Source: an uncultured Flavobacteriaceae bacterium
GTDB lineage: Bacteria > Bacteroidota > Bacteroidia > Flavobacteriales > Flavobacteriaceae
NCBI GenBank assembly: GCA_947494715.1
Contig: CANLWG010000027.1
Location: 1-33,284 of the forward strand
Direction: 5' to 3'
DNA: 33,284 nucleotides
Position numbers and translations under genes: made by a program. Below the pieces are notes generated by a model. That model was not told the DNA's origin and ran no database searches. It saw only the letters and a program-made list of their open reading frames with translations. This document shows, piece after piece, positions 23,615 through 32,238 of this stretch (its first letter is position 1; every line of letters begins with the position of its first letter).

Positions 23615-25281
23615 GGTGGCTGTTGCACAACTCTGATTTACATCAATTCTTGTTTTCATAAGCCTTAGGAAATCGGTAACTTATGGTATGCAAGGCAGAA
23701 AGAACTACACCGAAAAACTGTTCCTCAGCTTCAGGCTGTCGGACCGTGTTCCCAAGGACAACCTTTACAGAAGGCTCCGGGAAACGCTCGAACTGGGTTT
23801 TCTTTATCGGGACACGAAGGAACTTTATGGCAGGACGGGCAACCCCTCCATTGACCCGGTGGTCTTCTTCAAGCTGTTGATCACCGGATACCTTGAGAAC
23901 ATCACCTCCGACCGGAAACTGGTGGAACACTGCAGTATGCGGATGGACGTGCTCTACTTCCTGGGCTATGATCTGGACGAGGAACTGCCATGGCACTCGA
24001 CGATCAGCAGGACAAGACAACTTTACCCGGAATCCCTTTTTGAGAAGCTGTTCAACAAGATATTTGCCCTTTGTGTCGACAGCGGGATGGTGTCCGGCCA
24101 CACCCAGGCCGTGGACTCGGCCCCGATAAAGGCAAACGCATCCATGGAAAGCGTGGTGCCGAAAATGCCCGCCACCCCCATGGACGACCACTTGAAAAAA
24201 GTGTCGGAAGAAAACGGGGCAACCGAACAAAGGCAAGGGAAGATTGATTCCCCCGCACATATCTCCGCTCCCGAACATGAGCTGAAGCGCATGGAAAAAC
24301 ATCACCAAAACCTGCGGGAGAGTCCGGTACGCCCCTCTGGTGCATCACACAAAAGAGCACGCCTGCTGAGCAACAAGACACACTACAATCCCCATGACCC
24401 GGACGCCCGTATATCGGTAAAGTCGGGCAAGGCCAGAAAACTGAACTACCGTTGCAGCATGGCGGTGGATACCGCGGAAGGGGTCATCTCCCATATCCAG
24501 GCGGACTTTGCCGACGGCAGGGACAGCCAATACCTGAAGGGTATCGGCCTAAAAGTCCAGAACCGTTTATGGAAGAGCGAGCTTATAATGACGGATTTAC
24601 TGGCGGACGCGGGGTATTCCAATGGCGGGAACTACGATTTTCTTGAACAAAGGAAGGTCACCGGATGGATACCCGTCTTCGGGAAATACAAACCCGAATT
24701 GGAAGGTTTCCCATACAACAGGGAAAGGGACGAGTACAGTTGTCCAATGGACAGACCGCTGCCCTTCAAGCGGCTCAGTACCAACAAGGACGGCACCGTG
24801 CTGAAAAACTACTGGGCGGCACCAAGGGACTGCAAGGCCTGCCCCATGAAACCCCAATGTGCGCCAAAAACCAAATGTAAAAAGATAGCCAGAACGATAT
24901 ACGACGAACCATACCTGAGGGCCTACGCCCGACAGCACAGCGAAAGGGGCTGGCAAATGAAAAGACTCAGGCAAAGTACAGTGGAACCCGTGTTCGGCAG
25001 CCTGACCCAGTTCTACGGCCTGAGGAAAATAGGAGTACTGGGCAAGGCCGGGGCGCACAAGGTAATGCTCATGGCAGCGATAGCCTTCAACCTGAAAAAG
25101 TACCTCAAGAAAGGGGAGGGAAAACCCTCCATTGGTATTTTAAGGACCATTATGAGCACCCTACAAGGCTTCCTGACCGCTTTTCACCAGCAAATCCAAC
25201 CAAGCAGGTTGTCCTAATGGCCAAGTGAAAACGGCCTGCTTAAATCCATATCTTGTACACAGACCTCTTCTGCAACGGCCA
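23615..25281 (+). mobile_element. Complete IS1182-family insertion sequence
   Basis: One transposase gene lies between imperfect terminal inverted repeats TGGCTGTTGCACAA (23617-23630) and the complement of TTCTGCAACGGCCA (25268-25281), 12 of 14 identical. Taking GG before the left repeat as part of the element, CGTT flanks both sides (23611-23614 and 25282-25285) as a possible 4-bp target duplication. The interior is plainly GC-richer than the flanks, with codons such as CTG, GGC and GCC that neighbours avoid, so it is recently acquired. The right end sits at the foot of a small hairpin (25283-25299). Confidence 0.85.
23688..25217 (+). CDS. IS1182-family transposase
   Basis: A 509-residue DDE transposase, full length. 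The N-terminal DUF772-type domain includes SIDPVVFFKLLITGYLENI and LEELPWHSTISRTRQ-like sequence. The catalytic triad is D143 (TQAVDSAPIKANAS), D307 (DLLADAGYSNGGNYDFL) and E433 (STVEPVFGSLTQFYGLR). The usual insertion domain lies between, with a cysteine cluster DCKACPMKPQCAPKTKC near 381-397. The frame is intact from the ATG at 23688, so the element may still be active. Its reading frame is clearly unlike host genes in base use. Confidence 0.92.
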   Translation: MQGRKNYTEKLFLSFRLSDRVPKDNLYRRLRETLELGFLYRDTKELYGRTGNPSIDPVVFFKLLITGYLENITSDRKLVEHCSMRMDVLYFLGYDLDEELPWHSTISRTRQLYPESLFEKLFNKIFALCVDSGMVSGHTQAVDSAPIKANASMESVVPKMPATPMDDHLKKVSEENGATEQRQGKIDSPAHISAPEHELKRMEKHHQNLRESPVRPSGASHKRARLLSNKTHYNPHDPDARISVKSGKARKLNYRCSMAVDTAEGVISHIQADFADGRDSQYLKGIGLKVQNRLWKSELIMTDLLADAGYSNGGNYDFLEQRKVTGWIPVFGKYKPELEGFPYNRERDEYSCPMDRPLPFKRLSTNKDGTVLKNYWAAPRDCKACPMKPQCAPKTKCKKIARTIYDEPYLRAYARQHSERGWQMKRLRQSTVEPVFGSLTQFYGLRKIGVLGKAGAHKVMLMAAIAFNLKKYLKKGEGKPSIGILRTIMSTLQGFLTAFHQQIQPSRLS

Positions 25282-25282
25282 C

Positions 25283-25299
25283 GTTCCTTAAGTAGGAAC
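25283..25299. other. Hairpin at the IS insertion point
   Basis: GTTCC (25283-25287) and GGAAC (25295-25299) form a 5-bp stem around the loop TTAAGTA. With the IS and one CGTT copy removed, the restored target reads AAACGTTCCTTAAGTAGG, so the element entered at the base of a hairpin. Related elements are known to favour structured targets. Confidence 0.4.
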
Positions 25300-25365
25300 T
25301 AATCAAAAAGGCGCATTAATCTTTAGGAGTTTTAGGAATTATAATCAGTGCCAAAAAATATATAT

Positions 25366-26216
25366 CTACTCTACTCTGATGGAAAAATTATCGACAAATA
25401 ATTCCACATCACCAGCTGTGGGATTGGCAGTGGCCCCTATCTGAACGCGTTCATAGAAAGTCGGCTCTTGAAGATTGAACTCAATGCCCTTCGTAGCAAA
25501 AACATCCCTGAAAATCTGCGCATTGGGCATGTTCATGGCGTTTTCATTGATAACCTCCATCCCATTTATCAATAATTTGTTTTGGCCATTGTCATTGTCC
25601 GACAAGGTCATTTCCCATTCTATGGATACCCATTGGTTCCTGGGAAAGATCAAATCAGTCTGTTCCAAAGTTGTGCCGGAGATCTTGCCCCTTTCGATGG
25701 ACAGATAATCATTTCCTCCCGACATCATCAAACGTACGCCCGGACATTGGTTTTCGGAGCCATAATTGTCTCCGACGTTGGGGTCCCAACAGGAGCAGCA
25801 TTCCAGATCAATGAGCAGCAGATTCTGCAAAGGTTGGGTCCCGCTTATATAGAAATCGGCCTTGATTGTCACCTTATCCCCAGATCGTATGTTAAGCCCA
25901 TTTTTCTCAATGTCCATTTTTGACAATTGACTATCAGATTGATATGCGAAAATCCTTAGCGCGTTTTCTCCTTCGGAGAATTGAGAATCGGTAATTGAAA
26001 TCTCGTTGACTGCATTCGTGGGATCGGTCTGCTGTATGGTTGATCACCTTGAAGCGTTCAGGGAAAAAGTTCTTCCAAAAAGCCGTTCTGGGTCTCAAAT
26101 CCGTCTTCGAACAAGAAGTTTTCCATTAAAGGTTCTTCCGAGCTATTGTCATCCTTATCACAACCTAAAAAAAATATAAGGACAATGACATAAACCAAGT
26201 ATTTGAGTTTATTCAT
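25366..26216 (-). pseudogene. Decayed lipoprotein with a jelly-roll/polysaccharide-lyase-like domain
   Basis: The frame opens at ATG 26216 with a lipoprotein signal (VLIFFLGCDKDD, lipobox Cys19) and an FEDGFETQNGFLEELFP segment, then stops at 26060-26058 after 52 codons. The family-like continuation, LNASR-stop-STIQQTDPTNAVNEIS, is in another frame reached by one missing base near 26061. It is broken again by TGA at 26046-26044, where Trp would fit. From there it is open to 25366, with the domain KNGLNIRSGDKVTIKADFYIS, DLECCSCWDP, GVRLMMSGG and FYERVQIGATANPTAGDVELFVDNFSI. This is a concanavalin-like beta-sandwich resembling polysaccharide-lyase or heparin-lyase accessory proteins. The two lesions and the neighbouring IS support decay. 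A distal restart at 25926 is possible but would lack export. Confidence 0.7.
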
Positions 26217-26430
26217 ATGTATTTAACGTTAAGGCACCTGTCTTGTTGTACAGATTATGTCAAATCCCCTATGACGTGGAGGTACTAATAATTGATTTCG
26301 ATGGTACAAGGAATTTGACTCTTGGAGACGTAAGGGGTCAGAATTTTTGGTTTATGGAAAATGGACACAAGTAAATACAATTACCTTTTAATGTTCGTTT
26401 TATGTTACTGCCTGATTTCTAATTGCAGAA

Positions 26431-27237
26431 CTACAACTCCTTCTCCCTTATTGCGAAATAATATGCAATTGAAAGAACACAAATTCCAGGAATACCAATA
26501 CCTAAAATAATCTCTTCCAAGCTATAATCTGATGTAAGGTGGTACTCCTTTAAAAGGTTGGAATTATCCGTGAGCGTTACCCCATAAAAGGGAATAAACG
26601 ACCCTCCTGTGATGCTTCCGTCCAAAAAAGCGTTGATAATGAAATAACGGTATACGATGGTAATTACAAAAAGTGCCAGTACACTGAGCAAAGAATAGAC
26701 CAGACTATTTTTTCTGAAATGTAAAGAACCTATAAGAACGCTGAGGGCCAGTATAATTCCGAAAATGAGTGGCATAAAATAATACATCTTGTCAAAATTC
26801 AATACTTCCAGATTCTCAATTAAATATGCGATTCCCGTCGAATCATATTTTGCATGCAGACCCGTGACGAACCAAGTGTCGAACAATCGAAACGAGGCCG
26901 TAAAAATCAGGCAATACAGGCTTATACCCAATACGGTGTTCAACAACCATTTTTCAAATGTGGAGTTCGGGAGCATCAAATATGAGATGCCCATCGAGTT
27001 GCTCTGGAATTCTGATGAAAGGACCCACGCGTACATGATCGGCCCTAGCGTCAGACCGAAGAAGAGAAACATTAACCTGGTCTGATGGTATACACTTGGC
27101 TTGATATACCCGGCGTACATAAAAAAAATCATGCACATCAAAATAAAAAGAACGCTACCAAGTATTTTAACGCCCCGCTCGGAGAGGATTCTACGGATCA
27201 ACAACGTAAATCTTCTAAAATCAAATATTTCTTCCAT
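26431..27237 (-). CDS. ABC transporter permease, ABC-2 type
   Basis: A 268-residue inner-membrane protein with six hydrophobic helices and the cytosolic start MEEIFDFRRFTLLIRRIL. The ATG at 27237 is 2 bases after the stop of the ATPase gene; a TTG at 27243 would overlap it. A polar segment of about 40 residues between helices 5 and 6 faces out. The order ATPase then permease, plus the following exported-domain protein upstream, is the standard small exporter operon of Bacteroidota, often run by a GntR regulator. None is visible here. Confidence 0.85.
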   Translation of the reverse strand: MEEIFDFRRFTLLIRRILSERGVKILGSVLFILMCMIFFMYAGYIKPSVYHQTRLMFLFFGLTLGPIMYAWVLSSEFQSNSMGISYLMLPNSTFEKWLLNTVLGISLYCLIFTASFRLFDTWFVTGLHAKYDSTGIAYLIENLEVLNFDKMYYFMPLIFGIILALSVLIGSLHFRKNSLVYSLLSVLALFVITIVYRYFIINAFLDGSITGGSFIPFYGVTLTDNSNLLKEYHLTSDYSLEEIILGIGIPGICVLSIAYYFAIREKEL

Positions 27238-27239
27238 GT

Positions 27240-28079
27240 TCAAGCACTTTTAAAGATTTGTCGGATTTTATTGGGGTCGGTTATACAGGCGTTGAACAAT
27301 TGCTCGATATTGACTTCCGTATCTGTGTTATTCAGATTTTCGCACATAACGGAATATCCACCAACGGACGGCTCAATGTGTATTGTATTACTTTCATTCG
27401 GGATTTCCCTTTGAACCTGAAAAACGATTTTTTTCGATATTTCCGATATATCCCTGTTCAGGAGCAGTTCCCCGTTTTTTACCACAAGGACGTGGTCTAT
27501 CATATTGTCCAGATCCCGTACTTGATGTGTAGATATTATAAATGTTTTATCCTTGGACGTTACGGATGCGATCAGTTTTCTGAACAAGCCCTTTGAGGGG
27601 ATGTCAAGACCATTGGTCGGCTCGTCCATTATTAAAAGACCTGTATTGCAGGCAAGGGCAAATGCTATGATAAACTTCTTTTGCTGTCCAAAAGATAGTT
27701 TGTTGAGCTTTTTCGTATCCGGCACTTCCAACACCTCCAAATGTTCACGGCAACTTGAAAGCGAAAAATTTGGATAGAAGGAACCGTAAATCTTTAAAAA
27801 ATTATTCGGCCCGATAGCGGGTACGTAAACTTCGTCGGGTATGATGTAGATATCCCTTAAAAATGCAGGACTTTTGCTGCTCGGGTTTTGTCCATTGATA
27901 GTTACCTTACCGCTGGTAGGACTGTTCAATCCGGTAATATTGTTCAACAAGGTGGATTTTCCCGCACCGTTCCTTCCCAAGAGACCATAAATTTTGCCGG
28001 GTTCCATGCTTAGGTTCAAGTCTGTGTACAGAGGTGTCTTTTTGTTATAATAAAAACTGAAGTTCTCGAAGTTTATCAT
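27240..28079 (-). CDS. ABC transporter ATP-binding protein
   Basis: A 279-residue cytosolic ATPase. Walker A is GRNGAGKST (35-43), the Q-loop region lies near 80, the signature LSFGQQKK is at 128-135, Walker B LLIMDEP at 148-154, and the H-loop STHQVRD near 183. The signature has F in place of the usual SGG, as in many ABC-2 exporters of this phylum. The C-terminal 60 residues are a regulatory extension. It is coupled to the permease and preceded, 37 bases away, by the DUF2807-like gene, so all three form one transcript. Confidence 0.92.
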   Translation of the reverse strand: MINFENFSFYYNKKTPLYTDLNLSMEPGKIYGLLGRNGAGKSTLLNNITGLNSPTSGKVTINGQNPSSKSPAFLRDIYIIPDEVYVPAIGPNNFLKIYGSFYPNFSLSSCREHLEVLEVPDTKKLNKLSFGQQKKFIIAFALACNTGLLIMDEPTNGLDIPSKGLFRKLIASVTSKDKTFIISTHQVRDLDNMIDHVLVVKNGELLLNRDISEISKKIVFQVQREIPNESNTIHIEPSVGGYSVMCENLNNTDTEVNIEQLFNACITDPNKIRQIFKSA

Positions 28080-28116
28080 CGTCTTGTTTTAAGTTATGGA
28101 GTTTTGTTTTTATAAA

Positions 28117-28851
28117 TTATCGGGATTGGATAGTATCGATTACGGTTACTGGCTTAATTACGTTATGTCTAGGCAACCTAATCCCGCTACCAATCCCCAT
28201 TTCCGATTTCCCGGAAATTTCAGGCAGGAATGTTTCCGCCTTGATACTTGTAAAATCAACGAAACTACTATTTGTTAGTTTGGCCTTCAAAAAGTTAATC
28301 TCGATAGGATTTTCAGTATCCCTAAAAATAGCGAAGGCGTTTTCGGACATTTTCATTTTTAATGTGTCCAGCCTTGCTTCGTTGCTTTCTATCTTTAATG
28401 TGGTAAAACCCTTGGTCTTTATTTCCAATCCCTCCATGGTTTCTAGGTCAAAATCCAAATAAGAATCGTTCGTTGATACCGATTTTAACCCATTGTAGGT
28501 AATCTGAATTTTGTACCTTCGAAACTGTCTCTGGTTCACTTTAGGGGTAAACAGATCTTTTTCGAATTCGATGATAAGTGTATCGTTGACCACCGAATAT
28601 TTGAATTGGGTCTCGATTTCACTTTTATAGAACAACTTATTTTCAGTCCCTGGGGAGATATTGGTATAAGTCCTATTTCCACCCTCTATCCGGATATGGG
28701 AAAAATCCAGAGCTTTTTGTACAGGATATTCCCAGTATTCATCGGTTTTGTCGATCTTATCGAATTGTTTTTTAAGTTCAAATCCGTTGTAGATTATTCC
28801 AACGAAAAGCACTAGAATAAGACCGTAGATTATTTTCTTGCTTTTTTTCAT
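28117..28851 (-). CDS. Membrane-anchored beta-helix-like protein of the ABC operon (DUF2807-like)
   Basis: A 244-residue protein with one N-terminal membrane anchor (KIIYGLILVLFVGIIYNG, 6-23) and an exported remainder. The remainder is built of short beta repeats (LKSVSTNDSYLDFDLETMEGLEIKTKGFTTLKIESNEARLD), the pattern of the GIN / putative auto-transporter adhesin head-like DUF2807 domain. No lipobox is present. It is the first gene of the ABC operon, 37 bases before the ATPase. Its job is unknown; such proteins may sense or bind the exported substrate. Confidence 0.7.
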   Translation of the reverse strand: MKKSKKIIYGLILVLFVGIIYNGFELKKQFDKIDKTDEYWEYPVQKALDFSHIRIEGGNRTYTNISPGTENKLFYKSEIETQFKYSVVNDTLIIEFEKDLFTPKVNQRQFRRYKIQITYNGLKSVSTNDSYLDFDLETMEGLEIKTKGFTTLKIESNEARLDTLKMKMSENAFAIFRDTENPIEINFLKAKLTNSSFVDFTSIKAETFLPEISGKSEMGIGSGIRLPRHNVIKPVTVIDTIQSR

Positions 28852-29201
28852 TGTTCAATACTCATTTGAATTTATCCTGTAACCCGGCACATTTGTTTAT
28901 TGAATAATTTAGTGCCTCTAACAAATGGAAGACTTAAGTTTGAGGATGTTCCTATATTTTTGAGACGATTTAAAACGGAAGCTGTTACAATCTTAACTTG
29001 AAGTTGATTGAAACCCTATAATAACTGTTAAAGATTGTTCTTATTTGGATTTGTCATAAGCGACTAGGAGTGGGTTTTTATAAGCCCCATAAACTGCAGA
29101 TTAAAAAGACTAAAGAACAGAATTCTCAGATTCCCAGAATACCTTCCTTTTACCGAACTTGATTCTTACACTTCTCATAGTTGCCAAAGACATTCTATTA
29201 T
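28852..29201. other. Gene-free stretch between the ABC operon and the amidohydrolases
   Basis: 350 bases with no supportable gene. It must carry the promoter of the ABC operon (minus strand, start 28851) and the end of the amidohydrolase transcript. I see no strong dyad, terminator hairpin or repeat. Confidence 0.4.
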
Positions 29202-30584
29202 TCATTCAATCCGAGTTTGGGCTTTACCATTTTTAAACACGCTATTTATTTTTAAGGTATTGCTAATCGATTCTAGAGGATTCGCATCTAAAAGTACCAT
29301 ATCCGCAACTTTACCTTCTTCAATAGATCCGAGTCGATCTTCAACTTCTAACATTTTAGCGGCATTTAGAGTCCCCATCTTGATTATTTGCCCAGGATCC
29401 ATACCACCTAGTTCCAATAATTGCATTTCTTCGTGCAAACTATACCCTGGCAAAATAAAATCATTTCCTGTATCTGTTCCAAGTACCATGTTCACTCCAT
29501 TTCTAGATAATTGAATGAAATCCTCCACCTGAAAACCGATCACTTGCTTCAGCGTAGGATTATCGAAGTCGTAGTATTCCTGAAAGAATTTCACAAATTC
29601 CTCGGCCCGGAAAATATAATCCGGATTGTTCATTTTCTCGAATTCTTTGGCGGGAAAAATATCTTTAAGCCCCTCAAAATCAAACCACTCAGGGTTTTTA
29701 GGGGACATCATGCTCTTGTCTAACATTAGGGTGGTCACCCAGGAGACACTATCGCGATATATTTTTTGGATCAGTTCTTTATCCTTCTCGAAATCCAAAT
29801 CCACACCAGTGTAATGTAGCAAGTTCTTGATTCCTGCGTCAATAGCCATTTTAAGTTCAAGATTATCACTGACATGTGCGAATACCTTGGTCCCATTCTT
29901 TAACGCCTCTTTGTTGACGTGATCGACAAACTCTTGTGGCATACGTTCAACGTAAGGCGGGTATGGTCCATCTTCGATGGTCAACTTAATACCTGAGATG
30001 GGATATTCAGAGACTTGCTTTACCAGTTTTGAAATTTGTGCGGTATCCTTTAAAATGAAGTAAGTCGATCCCTCTTTCCAATTACTGCTAGTATACGTTT
30101 TCACCGGATGGCTGCCTTCTGCGATGAGGTGCTGACTCGTATGAAAAACCCTTGGGGCCGGAACGGAATCCTGTTCGCCCATTTCCCGCATTTGACGAAA
30201 ATAATCATTCGTACAAGTGCTTCCCCCTGTTATCAATATAGAGGTCACTCCGTAATGCATGAATCTTGGGAAGTCGCCTTTAAAATCCCCGGTATGCGCA
30301 TGACAATCAAACAGCCCGGGAATAAGATATTTACCGGTGCCATCGACAACCTTCTTTTGCCCCGAGAATACCACCTCTACGGTATCCATTTTAGAAATTT
30401 TTGAATCCTTGATATAGATATTTGCATTTTTTTGTAAGTCTTTTCCAGTGCCGTCGATTAGGTTGACGTTTGAGATTATTAGGTCATAATTTGTTTTGGC
30501 TTCTTTTTCCTTTTTACAGGAAGAGATAGCTATTATCGATACCAAGAGAATGATATTTGATGTTGTCTTCAAAAGCTTTCTCAT
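29202..30584 (-). CDS. Exported amidohydrolase lipoprotein (imidazolonepropionase-like)
   Basis: A 460-residue metal-dependent hydrolase with lipoprotein signal IIAISSCKKEK (Cys23). TIM-barrel amidohydrolase marks are the first strand FDCHAHTGD (HxH near 95-97), the FAHVSDN loop, LLHYTG and the active-site LGTDTGNDF near 390. It closes with RLGSIEEGKVADMVLLDANPL, the strand typical of the imidazolonepropionase / prolidase-like subgroup. The carbamylated lysine is probably within ISGIKLTIEDG. It follows the second amidohydrolase gene by 10 bases. The substrate is unknown; exported members hydrolyse dipeptides or cyclic amides. Confidence 0.88.
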   Translation of the reverse strand: MRKLLKTTSNIILLVSIIAISSCKKEKEAKTNYDLIISNVNLIDGTGKDLQKNANIYIKDSKISKMDTVEVVFSGQKKVVDGTGKYLIPGLFDCHAHTGDFKGDFPRFMHYGVTSILITGGSTCTNDYFRQMREMGEQDSVPAPRVFHTSQHLIAEGSHPVKTYTSSNWKEGSTYFILKDTAQISKLVKQVSEYPISGIKLTIEDGPYPPYVERMPQEFVDHVNKEALKNGTKVFAHVSDNLELKMAIDAGIKNLLHYTGVDLDFEKDKELIQKIYRDSVSWVTTLMLDKSMMSPKNPEWFDFEGLKDIFPAKEFEKMNNPDYIFRAEEFVKFFQEYYDFDNPTLKQVIGFQVEDFIQLSRNGVNMVLGTDTGNDFILPGYSLHEEMQLLELGGMDPGQIIKMGTLNAAKMLEVEDRLGSIEEGKVADMVLLDANPLESISNTLKINSVFKNGKAQTRIE

Positions 30585-30594
30585 AACCTGATTT

Positions 30595-31908
30595 TCATTT
30601 TAAGGTCGATTTATAAACCTTGCCATCTTTCATCACAAAATTCACTTTTTCAAGTACGGTAATGTCTTCCAAAGGATTTCCCTTTACAGCAATGATGTCA
30701 GCCCACTTTCCTTCTTCGATGCTTCCCGTTTTATCTTCAATTCCTATAAGCTGGGCAGCTAAAATCGTAGCCGATTTGATGGCATCGATTTCGGTCATTC
30801 CAGCTTGAACCATCAAATTGAATTGCTCTGCATTACGCCCATGTGGGTATACCCCAGAATCCGAACCGAAAGCCATTTTCACACCTTCGTTATAGGCTTT
30901 CTGAAAATTGTTAAGAAATCGAGTATATAATTCATTGTTACTCTCCCCTAACTTTCTATCACTGTAATCTTTGTTCAGTTCGATATGGGAGTAATGGGCC
31001 GCAAGTAGATCCATCACAAGATAAACACCCCGTTCCTTCATCAATCTGATGGCTTCTTCGTCCATCAAACTTCCATGTTCAATTGAAGTGATACCCACTT
31101 TTACGGCATTCTTTATTCCATCGGCTCCATGGGCATGGGCCGCTACTTTTAAACCTTGTTTCTTTGCTTCATCTACGGCTGCCCTAATTTCTTCTTTGGT
31201 ATAAGTGGCAGCTCCCGGTATGGACCCGCTCGTCCCAAAACCACCCGTCGCCGTAATTTTTATAAGATCGACTCCCTGTTTGATATGACGGCGCACTTGT
31301 TTTCTTACTTCATCAACTCCATCGGCAATGGCTGCGGGATTCTCCTCTAATAGGAGATGGGGGGCCATCCAGCTCTCCCAATCCCCGTGGCCCCCGGTCA
31401 TTGTGATGGCCGGGCCACTGGCATACATTCTAGGCCCCGGGATTATTTCCCTGTCAATAGCATCTCGCAAGGCGACATCGCTATAGAAAATGCCCCAAAT
31501 GTCCCTGACCGTTGTAAATCCCGCATCAAGCGTTTTTTTTGCATTTAATGTGCCCATTATACCGTAATTGGCAATGGGTAGTTCCCATTGGTCAATGGAT
31601 TTATCATAAAAGTTCAACACGAGATGGGTATGGCAATCGATGAGTCCCGGAAGAATGGTGTATTCAGAAAGGTCTATAATGTTTTCATAATCATCTTTGG
31701 TGTCTACTCCATCGACCTTAGCGATTTTTCCAGCCTCTATTATGATAAGTACATCTTTAGTTATTTGGCTTTTTTCCACATCGACCATTGCCCCCGCATG
31801 AATTACTTGGGCGGGAGTCGATTTTAGGGAATCGCCCTGCTGCGAAAATGTTTCGGAGCCAAATAATAGGATAGACAGTAAAAGGAAAAAATTTCTGGAG
31901 CACCCCAT
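30595..31908 (-). CDS. Exported amidohydrolase (Xaa-Pro dipeptidase-like)
   Basis: A 437-residue protein with a signal peptide (FFLLLSILLFGSETFSQ) and a complete amidohydrolase barrel. Marks are LPGLIDCHTHLVLN (HxH), LIKITATGG with the metal-bridging lysine, VAAHAHGADGIKNAV, SIEHGSLMDEEA and AFGSDSGVYPHG, then TGSIEEGKWADIIAVKGNPL. The closest family is the exported imidazolonepropionase-like / prolidase-like group found widely in Bacteroidota. It starts the two-gene unit with the lipoprotein amidohydrolase. The two enzymes are similar in design but not near-identical, so they are likely ancient duplicates with different substrates. Confidence 0.9.
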   Translation of the reverse strand: MGCSRNFFLLLSILLFGSETFSQQGDSLKSTPAQVIHAGAMVDVEKSQITKDVLIIIEAGKIAKVDGVDTKDDYENIIDLSEYTILPGLIDCHTHLVLNFYDKSIDQWELPIANYGIMGTLNAKKTLDAGFTTVRDIWGIFYSDVALRDAIDREIIPGPRMYASGPAITMTGGHGDWESWMAPHLLLEENPAAIADGVDEVRKQVRRHIKQGVDLIKITATGGFGTSGSIPGAATYTKEEIRAAVDEAKKQGLKVAAHAHGADGIKNAVKVGITSIEHGSLMDEEAIRLMKERGVYLVMDLLAAHYSHIELNKDYSDRKLGESNNELYTRFLNNFQKAYNEGVKMAFGSDSGVYPHGRNAEQFNLMVQAGMTEIDAIKSATILAAQLIGIEDKTGSIEEGKWADIIAVKGNPLEDITVLEKVNFVMKDGKVYKSTLK

Positions 31909-32060
31909 AAATAAAATATTTAGTAGTCTAGTTCTTGGGGGAAGTACGTAACAAGGTATTAAAAATAATTATTCATGGGTTCTTTCCGTAGAGTATTTCA
32001 TGGATAGGTGTTTATAGTGTATGATTGGTCTTAAATCAGCTGAAGAAGGGATTAGCCAAT

Positions 32061-32088
32061 GTCTCAAAAACTGTTCTTTTTACGGGTC
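32061..32088. repeat. Dispersed 28-bp repeat, copy C
   Basis: It begins GTCTCAAAAACTGTTC and ends TTTACGGGTC, matching copy B at 21 of 28 positions. It lies 8 bases left of the structured repeat at 32097-32224 and about 150 bases past the stop of the DUF4440-like gene. Confidence 0.45.
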
Positions 32089-32096
32089 AAGAAAAA

Positions 32097-32224
32097 ACTT
32101 AACGGTTTGTGTATGGTTAGTTGCGTGGCTTACGCATCTAATTTAACAAAAGGAAACCGAACCTTAGGAAAATCCTGCGGATTTTCCGAGTAACACAGAC
32201 CCAAGCAATTAATTATACACGGTT
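32097..32224. repeat. Three-stem structured repeat next to the DUF4440-like gene
   Basis: The outer arms GTGTATGGTTAGTTGC (32109-32124) and GCAATTAATTATACAC (32205-32220) pair with three mismatches. Inside lie two perfect hairpins: TGCGT-GGCTT-ACGCA (32122-32136) and GGAAAATCC-TGC-GGATTTTCC (32167-32187). The whole folds as a long imperfect cruciform that ends 15 bases after the gene stop. The ends do not show both integron core motifs: ACTTAAC fits RYYYAAC, but no GTTRRRY is present. It resembles the gene-flanking repeats common in Flavobacteriia genomes. Confidence 0.55.
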
Positions 32225-32238
32225 TTACCACACGTTTT

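Noticed and set aside
23643-25058. Long minus-strand frames inside the IS
   Set aside because: They arise from the high GC of the transposase gene and have no motif of their own.
32097-32224. Integron attC site
   Set aside because: ACTTAAC fits one core, but the partner GTTRRRY is absent at the other end and no integrase is visible, so only a structured repeat is claimed.
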